Shown: in pieces, positions 25,700-35,432 of the stretch | How positions within the stretch are numbered: the stretch's first letter is position 1 | Layout of the letters: each line of letters opens with the position of its first letter | DNA from: Flavobacterium johnsoniae | Lineage (GTDB): Bacteria > Bacteroidota > Bacteroidia > Flavobacteriales > Flavobacteriaceae | Assembly: GCF_001879205.1 (NCBI RefSeq) | Contig: NZ_MLFK01000005.1 | Coordinates: forward strand, 310,001 to 374,000 | Length of the DNA: 64,000 nucleotides | Direction: 5' to 3' | Notes under the pieces: model-generated | Told to the model about the DNA's origin: nothing | Seen by the model: only the letters and a program-made list of their open reading frames with translations | The model's database searches: none | Program-made: the position numbers and the translations under genes

Positions 25700-27046
25700 A
25701 TGAAAAAAGCACTTCTTATTTTAGTTGCAGCATTTCTATTTATTAGCTGCAAAAAAGAAGCATCGACTTCAGATACATCAACAACAGCTGCAGAAACAAA
25801 TGCAGTTCCTACAGATCAGGATATTGTAGATGCTTATACCTATTTGTATGCAAGATATTTAGTTCTGCAGCAAGAAAACTACGATATCAATGTCGAAAAA
25901 ATAGGATATAATAAAATCAAATACAATCCGCTGGGTTCTGCTCAATTCGTAAATCCAAATCTGGATGTCGCTTATCTTGAAGCCTGGATTGCTGTTGATA
26001 AGGACCATGCCGTTATTTTAAATGTTCCTAAAATCGATGGACGTTACTATACCGCACAATTATTAGACGGCTGGGCAAATGTAATTGTGAACATTAACAA
26101 CCGTAATTTTCCTAAAACACCTTATGGGAAATTTGCTTTGGTGCTAAAAGGATCAAATCCGACGATTCCTGCAGATGCTGTAAAAATAGAGTTACCATCA
26201 GAAAAAGCTAAAATACTGGCGCGTGTCGAGTTAAAAGGAACTCCGGATGTCGCACAAAAATTGCAAAAACAATTTACGCTGACAGTTCCTGAAGGAATAA
26301 AAATAGCGCCTCCGGTGTCGATTCCTGATTTTACGCCCAAAAAGCCAATTGGCGGTGAAATATTTGACAAAGTCGAGGAAGTTCTTAATTCATATCCTGA
26401 TGTAATGCCAAAAGGAAAAGAATATCAGGCCAAAGCAATTGCAATAGGAGAATATCGTAAAAAAGACGACAAAGCAAAAGCCCGTATTGATGAGATTGTT
26501 GAAACCAAAGCAATTCCCGGATTTTTAGCCGGAGCAAAAGGCTTTGGAACTCAAAAAGGAGGCTGGTCAGTATCCTACGCAACAGGTAATTTTGGTGATG
26601 ATATTTTGGCAAGAGATATTATTAATTACGGAGGCTTATGGGCGAACAAAATAGATGAAGCCATTTATTTTATTGGATTAATTGATAGTAACAAACAGCC
26701 ATTAAGCGGCGATAAAGTGTATGAAATCAGATTTCCAAAAGACGGTCTGCCAGACACCGTGGTTGATGCCTTTTGGTCTGCAACAGTGTACAGCGTACCC
26801 GATTACAGAGTAGTCGAAAATAAATTAAAACGTTATAATTTGAATAATGTTTCCGGCCTAAAGAAAAATCCGGATGGTTCATTAAGCATTTGGCTGGCTT
26901 CTTCATTACCTAAAGGTGCAATCGAAAGCAACTGGCTGCCAACTCCTGCAGGAAAAGGTTTCTCTATCAACTTTAGAACGTATGTTCCTAAAAAAGAAGT
27001 TCAGGACGGCAAATGGTTTCCCGCTCCCATTGAAGAAAAGAAATAA
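25700..27046 (+). CDS. DUF1254/DUF1214 lipoprotein, copy 1
   Basis: A 448-residue lipoprotein (lipobox FISC, C17) with an N-terminal DUF1254 domain (about 38-150, including NPNLDVAYLEAWIAVDKD and YYTAQLLDGWANV) and a C-terminal DUF1214 domain (FPKDGLPDTVVDAFWSATVY to the terminal FRTYVPKK). The two-domain layout is conserved across many bacteria, but the activity is unknown. A second member follows after 30 bases. No catalytic centre can be named. Confidence 0.87.
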   Translation: MKKALLILVAAFLFISCKKEASTSDTSTTAAETNAVPTDQDIVDAYTYLYARYLVLQQENYDINVEKIGYNKIKYNPLGSAQFVNPNLDVAYLEAWIAVDKDHAVILNVPKIDGRYYTAQLLDGWANVIVNINNRNFPKTPYGKFALVLKGSNPTIPADAVKIELPSEKAKILARVELKGTPDVAQKLQKQFTLTVPEGIKIAPPVSIPDFTPKKPIGGEIFDKVEEVLNSYPDVMPKGKEYQAKAIAIGEYRKKDDKAKARIDEIVETKAIPGFLAGAKGFGTQKGGWSVSYATGNFGDDILARDIINYGGLWANKIDEAIYFIGLIDSNKQPLSGDKVYEIRFPKDGLPDTVVDAFWSATVYSVPDYRVVENKLKRYNLNNVSGLKKNPDGSLSIWLASSLPKGAIESNWLPTPAGKGFSINFRTYVPKKEVQDGKWFPAPIEEKK

Positions 27047-27076
27047 TTGCCATATCAACCTTCAAAAACAAATCTC

Positions 27077-28576
27077 ATGAAAAATAGATGCCTTGTAATT
27101 TTAGCAGTTTCTTCGTTGTTTTTAAGTGTCGGATGTGAAAAAAAGACCATAATAAATGAACCACCATCATTAGACTCTACATCTGTTGTAGTTTCTGAAT
27201 TTGGAACTCAAATAAAAATGGATGGTGAATTGCCTTCAAAAGAATCGATTCCGGCTTTGTTTGACGAAATGGATTTTCAACAGGCAACCCAATGTTACTT
27301 ATGGGGATTGCCTATTGTGGCTTTCGCAGAATGGCAGCAAATTCATTACAAAACATTTAATGCATCAAGCAATGATCTTGTTTTTTACAATACGTATAAT
27401 GATCGTTTAGGAATCCTGACAGGAAACGCTACAACACCTTACATCATGTCGTTCATTGATCTTGCTGCAAATGGGCCAACGGTTATCGAAATGCCTGCCG
27501 GACATACTGCCGGGGGATTGGGCGATTTTTGGCAGCGAGAGCAGGCAACTATTGGAGAAATGGGACCTGATAAAGGAAAAGGTGGGAAATATATTTTGGT
27601 TCCGCCAACAATGAAAGACTTTAAACCGGCAGGATATTTCATAGTTCCGTGTAATACTGTAAATGTATTTTTCGGATTCAGGGCTTTAGACCCAGATCCA
27701 AAAGCAACGGAAACTTTAGTAAAACAAGTAAAAATTTATCCGTACGATAAACGATCGAACCCAACACCAACAAAAGTCATTAGTCCGCCGGCAGGAAAAA
27801 AATGGTACGGAATTCAGCCAACAGGAATTGCCTATTGGGAACGTCTTCATTCTATTTTGCAAAATGAGCCGGTAGAAGAGCGCGATCGTTTTTTCATGGC
27901 CTGGCTTAGAAATCTCGGAATCGAAAAAGGAAAACCTTTTGCTCCGGACGAACGCCAGAAGAAAATTTTAATTGCCGCTGCTGCGAAAGGACAACAAATG
28001 GCCATGGCAAATTCTTTCAACAAACGGTTTGCAGATGTAAAACACTGGCCGGATAAAAAATGGGATTATGTAATGATTATTAAAGATCCGTCGCAGCATG
28101 CTGATAATTACGATGAATTCTTCGAAAGAACTTCTTATTTCTACGAAGCTGTTACGTACTCAAAAGCTATGATTACCAAAATACCAAACTTAGGTCAGGC
28201 GTATTTAGGAGCTTACTATGACAGCGAAGGAAACTGGTTGGACGGTGGTAAAAATTATACTTTGAATATTCCCGCAAATCCTCCGGCAGTAAACTTCTGG
28301 TCGATTACGATTTATGATACAGCAACACGTTGTCTGATCGATAATCCGCAGAAAAATGCTGATTTATCTTCCCGTAAGGATTTAATAAAAAATGCCGACG
28401 GATCTGTTGATTTGTATTTTGGACCAAAAGCTCCGGCTGGAAAAGAGAAAAACTGGGTTCAGACTTTACCGGGAAAACATTGGTTTACCTATATGCGTTT
28501 CTACGGACCAACAGCGGCTTATTTTGATAAGAGCTGGAAAATGGATGATATTAGAGGTGAAGTAATTAAAAACTGA
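27077..28576 (+). CDS. DUF1254/DUF1214 lipoprotein, copy 2
   Basis: A 499-residue relative of the preceding gene. ATG 27077 starts a lipoprotein signal ending LSVGC (C20); a TTG 30 bases earlier is in frame but would spoil it. The DUF1254 part contains YNTYNDRLGILTGNATTPY and FIDLAANGPTVIEMPAG; the DUF1214 part contains PAVNFWSITIYDTATRC and the terminal WFTYMRFYGP. Copies 1 and 2 are divergent, so the pair is an old duplication or two specialised subunits. The next gene starts 11 bases after its stop. Confidence 0.87.
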   Translation: MKNRCLVILAVSSLFLSVGCEKKTIINEPPSLDSTSVVVSEFGTQIKMDGELPSKESIPALFDEMDFQQATQCYLWGLPIVAFAEWQQIHYKTFNASSNDLVFYNTYNDRLGILTGNATTPYIMSFIDLAANGPTVIEMPAGHTAGGLGDFWQREQATIGEMGPDKGKGGKYILVPPTMKDFKPAGYFIVPCNTVNVFFGFRALDPDPKATETLVKQVKIYPYDKRSNPTPTKVISPPAGKKWYGIQPTGIAYWERLHSILQNEPVEERDRFFMAWLRNLGIEKGKPFAPDERQKKILIAAAAKGQQMAMANSFNKRFADVKHWPDKKWDYVMIIKDPSQHADNYDEFFERTSYFYEAVTYSKAMITKIPNLGQAYLGAYYDSEGNWLDGGKNYTLNIPANPPAVNFWSITIYDTATRCLIDNPQKNADLSSRKDLIKNADGSVDLYFGPKAPAGKEKNWVQTLPGKHWFTYMRFYGPTAAYFDKSWKMDDIRGEVIKN

Positions 28577-28587
28577 TCTAATGTAAA

Positions 28588-29364
28588 ATGAAGAGCATCA
28601 ACCCTAAAAATCTATTTATTTTAATTGTATTGACTCTATTTTCCGGCACAAAAATAAACGCCCAAAAAATGGCGCAAAATTTTGCTGCCTGGATAGGTTA
28701 TGAAATGTATCTGCCTTTTAAAGAAGACGGAAGATGGGGTTTGTTGTTAGAAGGATATTCAAAAGGAAATGATTTTGTATCAGAACTTCAGGGCTCTTTT
28801 TACAGGGCAGGAGCTAACTATTATCTTAAAAATGGAAACCGATTAGGTGCCGGTGTGGCCTATCAATGGGATATACCTTATGATGAGGTTTCACTGCCAT
28901 ACAACAATCCCGATTACCGAATATACGAGCAATTTATTTGGCGTATTGTTAAAAAAGAAGGAAACGAAGTTTGGTCGCAGCGTTTTAGAATGGAGCAGCG
29001 CTGGTTAGGCAGAAAAGACGATCCTAACAGTACAAGCGATCATTTTGATTATTACAAATTCGAAAATACATTTCGATACCAGCTAAGATATCAATTATGG
29101 TTTAAACAACGGTGGGCCGCGGTGGTGTATGACGAAGTTCATATACGAACCAATGCCGCCAGCAGTAATGAAAATTATCTGGATCAAAACAGACTGTATG
29201 TAGGAACGGCTTATAGTTTGGATAAACACAGGGAAATTCGAATGGAATTGGGATATATGAATCAGATTTTCTGGAAATCACCCGATACCGAAAGTGGTCT
29301 CAGCCGAATGAATCACACCATCCGAATTACCTTAACGACAGATCTGCCCTTTAAAAAGAAATAA
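28588..29364 (+). CDS. DUF2490 family outer-membrane protein
   Basis: A 258-residue protein with a signal peptide (ends KINAQ) and amphipathic strands: FAAWIGYEMYLPF, WGLLLEGYSKG, RFRMEQRWLGRKD, FRYQLRYQLWF and LGYMNQIF. It fits the DUF2490 beta-barrel family, commonly found in Bacteroidetes. It starts 11 bases after the second DUF1254 gene and ends 12 bases before the DUF2252 gene, so it belongs to that operon. Function is unknown. Confidence 0.82.
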   Translation: MKSINPKNLFILIVLTLFSGTKINAQKMAQNFAAWIGYEMYLPFKEDGRWGLLLEGYSKGNDFVSELQGSFYRAGANYYLKNGNRLGAGVAYQWDIPYDEVSLPYNNPDYRIYEQFIWRIVKKEGNEVWSQRFRMEQRWLGRKDDPNSTSDHFDYYKFENTFRYQLRYQLWFKQRWAAVVYDEVHIRTNAASSNENYLDQNRLYVGTAYSLDKHREIRMELGYMNQIFWKSPDTESGLSRMNHTIRITLTTDLPFKKK

Positions 29365-29376
29365 AAATAAAGCACT

Positions 29377-30777
29377 ATGGCTGATGACTTTAAAGATACG
29401 AGCGAAAATAGATTTGATCCGGCAGTATCAAAGGCAGAACGTTTTGATAAAGGTGTCGCGATCAGAAAAATTACGCCTCGTTCAGCTCATCAGGATTGGA
29501 TTCCTCGAGAAAACCGTGAAGATCCGGTAGAAATTTTAATTAAAACGAGTACTGGAAGAATAGAAAGTTTACTTCCAATTCGATACAGAAGGATGATAGA
29601 ATCGCCCTTTGCATTCTTTCGCGGAGCCGCTGCAATTATGGCCGCCGATTTGGCACAAACACCAAACACAGGGATCAATTTACAATTATGCGGTGACTGT
29701 CATTTAATGAATTTTGGCGGATTTGCAACTCCGGAACGTAAATTGGTTTTTGATATTAATGATTTCGACGAAACTTTCCCCGGGCCATGGGAGTGGGATT
29801 TGAAAAGACTTGCAGTAAGTTTTGCAATTGCGGGAAGATGGCGCAAATTTTCTAACAAAAGCTGTAAAGAGTTTGCCTGGAATGTTGCTGATAGTTATAA
29901 GAGGCACATGCTGGATTACAGCAAATTATCGGCACTGCAGATTTGGTATGCTGATATTGATCTGGCAGAACTTATTGAATTAGGGCAGGATGAAGAACTA
30001 AAAGAATTTCATCATAAGCGAATAAAAAAAGCAGCTGAATATACAGCACATGAAAAAGAATTCGCCAAAATGAGTTATCTGGACGGAGTTAGGGCCAGAA
30101 TAAAAGATGAGCCGCCCTTGATATATCACCCGTCAGAAAACGAAGAGGATCAAATTTTAAAAGAGGCAGAGCTGGTTCATAAGCGATATATAGAATCTCT
30201 TCCGGAAGATAAACAAGTTTTGCTAAGCCGTTATTCTATGCATGATTTTGCGATAAAAGTCGTAGGAGTAGGAAGCGTTGGAACACTCTGTGGGATTACA
30301 TTGTTAATGTCGGCAACAGGCGAGCCTATTTTTTTACAGTTTAAAGAAGCAAGACAAAGTGTATTACAACAACATGTAAAAACCAAAACAAAGTATAAAC
30401 ATCAAGGCGAGCGAATTGTAATGGGGCAAAAACTGATGCAGTCTGCCTCGGATATGTTTTTAGGATGGACAAATGACGACAAAGACAGGTTCTTTTATAT
30501 ACGTCAGCTTCGTGATGCAAAAGTAAAGCCTGTGCTGGAAATCATGAAAGAGCAAAACATGATAGACTATGCCAAAGCCTGTGGATGGGCGCTTGCAAGA
30601 GCTCATGCACGTTCAGGAGATCCTTCAATGCTGTCAGGCTACATAGGGAAAAGTGATGAATTTGCCCATGCAATCTCTAAGTTTTCTATTTTATACGCAG
30701 ACCAAAACGAATCAGATTATAATAAAATGGTCGAAGCAATAAAAGAAGGCAGACTGCCAATAGCTGCAGAAATTTAA
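29377..30777 (+). CDS. DUF2252 domain protein
   Basis: A 466-residue cytosolic protein of the DUF2252 family. Clear kinase-like landmarks include LCGDCHLMNFGGF near residue 107, which resembles an aminoglycoside-phosphotransferase catalytic loop (HGDxHxxN), followed by LVFDINDFDETFPGPWEWDLKRL with the second metal-binding Asp. The family may therefore phosphorylate a small molecule; this is inference from motif resemblance. It is the only island protein without an export signal. It directly follows the DUF2490 gene. Confidence 0.85.
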   Translation: MADDFKDTSENRFDPAVSKAERFDKGVAIRKITPRSAHQDWIPRENREDPVEILIKTSTGRIESLLPIRYRRMIESPFAFFRGAAAIMAADLAQTPNTGINLQLCGDCHLMNFGGFATPERKLVFDINDFDETFPGPWEWDLKRLAVSFAIAGRWRKFSNKSCKEFAWNVADSYKRHMLDYSKLSALQIWYADIDLAELIELGQDEELKEFHHKRIKKAAEYTAHEKEFAKMSYLDGVRARIKDEPPLIYHPSENEEDQILKEAELVHKRYIESLPEDKQVLLSRYSMHDFAIKVVGVGSVGTLCGITLLMSATGEPIFLQFKEARQSVLQQHVKTKTKYKHQGERIVMGQKLMQSASDMFLGWTNDDKDRFFYIRQLRDAKVKPVLEIMKEQNMIDYAKACGWALARAHARSGDPSMLSGYIGKSDEFAHAISKFSILYADQNESDYNKMVEAIKEGRLPIAAEI

Positions 30778-30886
30778 TTAAAGTTGAAAGAGGTACAATA
30801 TTTCAATACATTTTTTTAGAAAATATCTTAAAATAAAATAAGTAAGAAATTTACGAATTATATATCGTTAATTAAAATAAATGATT

Positions 30887-30894
30887 TATCTTTG
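30887..30894 (+). promoter_or_regulatory. -7 element upstream of the DUF4136 gene
   Basis: A perfect TATCTTTG in the 254-base gap after the DUF2252 gene; the -33 element is not convincing. It would give a leader of about 130 bases and split the island into two transcription units. Confidence 0.5.
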
Positions 30895-31031
30895 AGTGTC
30901 TGCTAAGAGGTTGTTGTATAGCCTGTTGTGTTTAGTCTGCACATTTTATAAGCCCTTAATCGTTCATTCAAGATTTTCAGAATTAATAATTTCAAGTTAA
31001 GCTAATTAATCATTAATTTAAATTCTACAAG

Positions 31032-31613
31032 ATGAATATTAAAAGAACAAATCTTCGCATTATTCCAATTCTGTTATTGGGATTAATTTACAGCTGTTCC
31101 CCAACTGTAAAAGTTACAACTGATTATGATCATGCTGCAAATTTCAACGAATATAAAACTTTTGCAGTTTATGATTTAAAAGCCCAGCAGGGGCAGGTAA
31201 ACCAGTTGAATGTTGACCGTGTTACAAATGCAATTCGTGCCGAAATGATTGCAAAAGGATTTACAGAAAGTGCAAATCCGGATTTAAGAGTAAATGCAGT
31301 TTCTATTTTAAAAAATAAAACATCAGTATCTGCCAATACCGATTTCTATGGTTATGGCGGTATGTACAGACCGTATGGATATTGGGGAGGCGGAGCCATG
31401 ATGGGTGGAGCCAATACAACTTTTAATACATACGATTATGTTGATGGTTCACTGGTAATTGATATAGTTTCTACAAAAACGCAAAAATTGGTTTGGCAGG
31501 GAATAGGAAATGCTGAAATTGACAGCAAACCAGATAACCCTGAGGAATTTGTTAATAGTTCTATCAAAAAAATCCTAGCCGGTTTTCCTCCCGGAGCAGT
31601 ACAAAAAAAATAA
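31032..31613 (+). CDS. DUF4136 lipoprotein
   Basis: A 193-residue lipoprotein (lipobox IYSC at residue 22) of the DUF4136 family. The opening VTTDYDHAANFNEYKTFAVYD and the ending QKLVWQGIGNAEI...ILAGFPP are the family landmarks. A Gly/Tyr-rich loop (FYGYGGMYRPYGYWGGG) sits in the middle. Such proteins sit in the outer membrane facing the periplasm, role unknown. A candidate promoter lies upstream, so it may be expressed separately from the DUF1254 operon. Confidence 0.85.
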   Translation: MNIKRTNLRIIPILLLGLIYSCSPTVKVTTDYDHAANFNEYKTFAVYDLKAQQGQVNQLNVDRVTNAIRAEMIAKGFTESANPDLRVNAVSILKNKTSVSANTDFYGYGGMYRPYGYWGGGAMMGGANTTFNTYDYVDGSLVIDIVSTKTQKLVWQGIGNAEIDSKPDNPEEFVNSSIKKILAGFPPGAVQKK

Positions 31614-31756
31614 CTCAGAATTTATTTTTTACAGGAGTAAAAGCTGTGCTTTTTATTTAGAAAAGCACAGTCTCTATATACTGCCTTTTAAATTTTCTTT
31701 TGAATTATAACTATTCAAAAGAAAACGAGCACCTATTTATAATTAAGACTAAAATT

Positions 31757-32950
31757 ATGATTGATATAGTACTTTCTCTTTTCTTTTTTATTGCTGTAAT
31801 TGTTGGTTTTGCAACTTCATTTATGGTTCTTTTTTCGAAGAAAAACTATTCAAAATCCTTTTTTTTAGGGCTGTTTTTGTTTAGTCTTACTGTTGTAAGT
31901 ATTTATAATTTTTATTTATCTGCCAATATTTTTAAGAGTTTTCCGGATCTTTTTATGATTACGAAATCATTTATTTTTCTGGTTGCGCCATGTGCCTTCT
32001 TATACGTACGCAGCATGTTGTTTCCTGATTCGGCTTTTAAAAATTACGAATGGCTGCACTTTTTGCCATTTTTAATTTATTTCTCGCTGACAATTTTAGT
32101 TTGGATTGGAAATTATACAGATATTTATTTTATAGACTATTTGGCTCTAAAAGTAAAAAGTCCGTTTTCTATATTAAGCCTGAGTGTTTGGTTGTTTTAT
32201 GCTTTTTGCCAGACCCTTATGATTTTAAATTATGATCTAAAAAAGTTTAAAGATACTAGCCTTCAGAAACTAAAAATTTTAAGTTGGATAAGGGTTTATA
32301 ACCTTATGATCCTATTTTTATTTTCAGCTCTTTTTGTACACTTCTTTTTAATTAGTGCAGTTGCAAATATAGATTACTCTTGTTATGTCCTCATTTCTTC
32401 TGTGCTTATTTTTACCGGAGGCTGGCTGTATTTTAAACCTCATATTTTTTATGATGAAAACGAGATTAATGAGATTGATTTTGTGGAAGAAAACTTAGAA
32501 ATTTTTACATCAAAAGAAACTAAAAATTCACTGCCGGTAGTTAAAGAATTAACTCCGGAAAAAAAACAATTATACCTTTCTAAATTAGAAAACATTTTTG
32601 CGTCCAAAAAACTTTTTTTGAAGAAAGATTTGGTAATTCGTGATATTTCAGAAGAAACCGGAATCACGGTAAACAATATTTCTAATTAAATTAACTCCGA
32701 ATTTAACCTGCATTTTCAGGACTATATAAATCTAAAACGCATTGAATATTTTAAAGAAAAAATAAACGATATAGATTGGAAAGATTTATCTCTCGAAGGA
32801 ATGGCGTGGGCCTCTGGGTTTAAGTCCAGAACTACATGTTTTAGAGCATTTATTAAACACACCGGAAAATCTCCTTCAGAATACTTTAGAGTAATCAGGA
32901 TAAATCCTGAAAAAAACAATTCTTATTTTTTAAAACAATCTACAAGCTGA
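31757..32950 (+). pseudogene. Membrane-bound AraC-family regulator with in-frame stop codon
   Basis: The first 310 codons (ATG 31757 to TAA 32687-32689) encode about seven transmembrane helices, a linker, and the beginning of an AraC helix-turn-helix domain (KKDLVIRDISEETGITVNNISN). Translating straight through the TAA continues the same domain in the same frame for 86 codons: INSEFNLHFQDYINLKRIEY, then the second helix-turn-helix GFKSRTTCFRAFIKHTGKSP, ending at TGA 32948. The family usually has a hydrophobic residue where the stop lies, so a TTA to TAA change would explain it. The truncated protein would lack DNA-binding helices. A sequencing error is the alternative. Confidence 0.8.
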
Positions 32951-33006
32951 AATAAATAGTTTGTAAAGATAAATTATGAGCTCTCATATAATTAAAAGAA
33001 GAAATC

Positions 33007-33975
33007 ATGAAAACAAAATTAAAATCAAAGCAAACGATAAAATCAGTACTTACATTATTATTTCTGTTTACTTTCTTTCTGGGACATTCACAACTCAAAG
33101 GAGGGCATATTTTAGGGGCAATGGGGCTGCAGTCCGGAACCCAGTCTCCGGCTAATACTTTGAGTCTTTATGTACCGGGTTATTTGTATGACGCCTCTTC
33201 ATTGCGAAATGAAGATGGAGATAAAGCCATTGCAAATCCTGATATTACCATGTTTATTACAGGAGTTGGAGCCAACTATGTAAGTGATTTTAAAATTTTA
33301 GGAGCCAATTATGGTGCTACAATTTTGCTGGCTTTTGCCTCAAATACTATCCAGGGAAATACAGTCGATTCTAAAAATTCGCTTGCCTTTACAGATATGT
33401 ATATACAGCCGGTGCAATTAGGCTGGCATAATAAAAAAGCCGATTTTGTTTTTAGTTATTCCTTATATCTGCCTACGGGAAGATTTACTGCCGGAGCTTC
33501 GGACAATGCCGGTTTAGGAATGTTTATGAATGAGTTTTCAGCAGGAACAACTTTATTTTTTAATGATAAAAAAACGGTTCATTTTTCAGCTTTGGCATCT
33601 TACGAAATAAATGGTAAAAAGAAAGATACCGATATAAAAACCGGAGATATCTTAAGTATTGAAGGTGGTTTAGGAAAAACTTTTTATATGATGAATGCCG
33701 AAAAAACAGCTCCAAAATCAATACTTAACGCAGGACTAATTTATTATATGCAATATAAAGTGTCTAATGATAAAATACCTGTAATAGGCAGTATAGTACT
33801 CGAACCAGATAAAGACCGAGTAGGCGCTTTAGGTGCTGAGGTAAATTATTTTCATATTGGATGTAAAACTTCGGCAGGATTAAGATGGCTTTCGGAAATT
33901 GGTGCTGTAAATCGTTTTCAGGGAAACACTTTTTTCCTTACGCTGGCTCATGTTTTCAGCTTTGAAAAAAAATAA
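33007..33975 (+). CDS. Outer-membrane transporter-like beta-barrel (SphA/MetA type)
   Basis: A 322-residue secreted protein with signal peptide ending LGHSQ. Strand pattern and the QLGWHNKKADFVFSYSLYLPTGRF segment match the phenol-MetA/SphA barrel family, as does the end LTLAHVFSFEKK with a terminal aromatic. It is a distant second member of the family represented at 24836. It follows the broken regulator and precedes the BamA-like gene. Substrate unknown; in other phyla relatives import hydrophobic compounds. Confidence 0.75.
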   Translation: MKTKLKSKQTIKSVLTLLFLFTFFLGHSQLKGGHILGAMGLQSGTQSPANTLSLYVPGYLYDASSLRNEDGDKAIANPDITMFITGVGANYVSDFKILGANYGATILLAFASNTIQGNTVDSKNSLAFTDMYIQPVQLGWHNKKADFVFSYSLYLPTGRFTAGASDNAGLGMFMNEFSAGTTLFFNDKKTVHFSALASYEINGKKKDTDIKTGDILSIEGGLGKTFYMMNAEKTAPKSILNAGLIYYMQYKVSNDKIPVIGSIVLEPDKDRVGALGAEVNYFHIGCKTSAGLRWLSEIGAVNRFQGNTFFLTLAHVFSFEKK

Positions 33976-34034
33976 CTCCGATAGTTTAAGTTGATGTTTT
34001 TTAAAGGAATACAATAAATTTTAAATTGATTTAA

Positions 34035-35219
34035 ATGAGAGATATACATTCAGATTTTTCAATAAAAAACAGAAAGCTTTTTCGGAAAATGGTTTTCATT
34101 TTTGTTTTTTGCCTTTTTTCTTTTCAAAACATAATGGCTCAGAAACCTCATATTAGTGTAAAGGATTCACTTGACGGAGCTTTTGATTTAAGCGATTATA
34201 TCATTTATGCGCATGGTTTTATAGTGGTTCCCACACTTATTACTGAGCCGGCTCTGGGCGGAATTGGAGGCGCTATTGTACCTATTTTTCTAAAAAAACA
34301 TGCTCCGGTTATTGATGAAAACGGAAAGAAAAGATTTGTAGATCCGGATATTACAGGAGCAATGGGAATGTATACCGGTAATAAAAGCTGGGTTGCCGGT
34401 GCATTTCGAGCAGGAAGTTTTATAAAATCAAGAATAATGTATCGGGTGGGGGCTGGTTATGGAGATGTAAATATGTCTTTTTATGAAAATCTGCCCAGTG
34501 GCAATGATAAAGAAATTGACCTGAATTTTAAGTCATTTGTATTTTACACCCGTGTTATGAAGCAGTTTCGAAATGGAAAATGGAGCGCAGGGCCTCAGTA
34601 TTTTTTATTAGATTCTAAAATTAATTTTCCGGATTTAAACAACCTTCCCTCCTTTGCCAAAATAAAAGATATAAATAGTGTCGTCAGTCAATTAGGAGGA
34701 GCTATTCAGTTTGATGGACGCGATAATATCTTTACGCCGGATAAAGGAACACGCATTCAGTTTGACTTTTTTTGGTCAGATAATATATTAGGCAGCGATT
34801 ATGATGCCTGGAGGATTAATTTTTCGGCAATAGGCTATTATCCTTTAACCAAAAAATTAATTGGCGGACTTAGATTAGAAGGAGAGCAGGCAATAGGCAA
34901 TCCTCCTTTTTATCTCAGACCTGGAATTAATTTAAGGGGTGTTCCTGCCGCAAGATACCAGGGAAAAGCCAGTGTTGTTAGCGAAGGAGAATTACGATGG
35001 GATTTGTACAGAAGGTGGAGCCTTATGGGGTATGCCGGTTTAGCAAGTGCTTTTAATGATTGGGATAAAGCTTTTAGTAAACCCGTAGTTTATAATTACG
35101 GAACCGGATTTAGATATTTAATAGCGCGTAAATTTAAACTTAGAATGGGGGTCGATGTTGCCAAAGGACCAGAAGATTGGGCGTATTATGTGGTTTTCGG
35201 CAGTAACTGGCTCAGATAA
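34035..35219 (+). CDS. BamA/TamA-type outer-membrane surface antigen
   Basis: A 394-residue secreted beta-barrel without obvious POTRA repeats. The signal region ends IMAQ. The C-terminal half carries the Omp85 barrel features: FDGRDNIFTPDKGTRIQFD near 235, LRLEGEQAIGNPPFYLRPG, the LRGVPAARYQGK loop (an L6-like R-G motif) and the terminal WAYYVVFGSNW strand. It is shorter than BamA and lies in an accessory island, so it is probably a specialised export or patatin-like barrel relative. It ends at a strong terminator. Confidence 0.8.
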   Translation: MRDIHSDFSIKNRKLFRKMVFIFVFCLFSFQNIMAQKPHISVKDSLDGAFDLSDYIIYAHGFIVVPTLITEPALGGIGGAIVPIFLKKHAPVIDENGKKRFVDPDITGAMGMYTGNKSWVAGAFRAGSFIKSRIMYRVGAGYGDVNMSFYENLPSGNDKEIDLNFKSFVFYTRVMKQFRNGKWSAGPQYFLLDSKINFPDLNNLPSFAKIKDINSVVSQLGGAIQFDGRDNIFTPDKGTRIQFDFFWSDNILGSDYDAWRINFSAIGYYPLTKKLIGGLRLEGEQAIGNPPFYLRPGINLRGVPAARYQGKASVVSEGELRWDLYRRWSLMGYAGLASAFNDWDKAFSKPVVYNYGTGFRYLIARKFKLRMGVDVAKGPEDWAYYVVFGSNWLR

Positions 35220-35255
35220 TAAATTTCTGTAAGAAGTTAGCTTTTAAAATAATAT

Positions 35256-35300
35256 TACAAAAAGCCTCTAAAGACATGTCTATAGGGGCTTTTTGTAATA
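35256..35300 (+). terminator. Terminator of the envelope island
   Basis: TTACAAAAAGCCTCT / AGGGGCTTTTTGTAA long stem with a T run inside the 3' arm, 37 bases past the BamA-like stop. Confidence 0.85.
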
Positions 35301-35432
35301 AATGCTTTGATAATAAGTAATATTAAGAAAAAATTAACAGTTATACTTCGCACAAATACTTTAATATTTAATTGTTTTGTAACAAAAATAAAATAAAGAC
35401 TACTAACTAGTCAACTATTTAAATCATTGATT

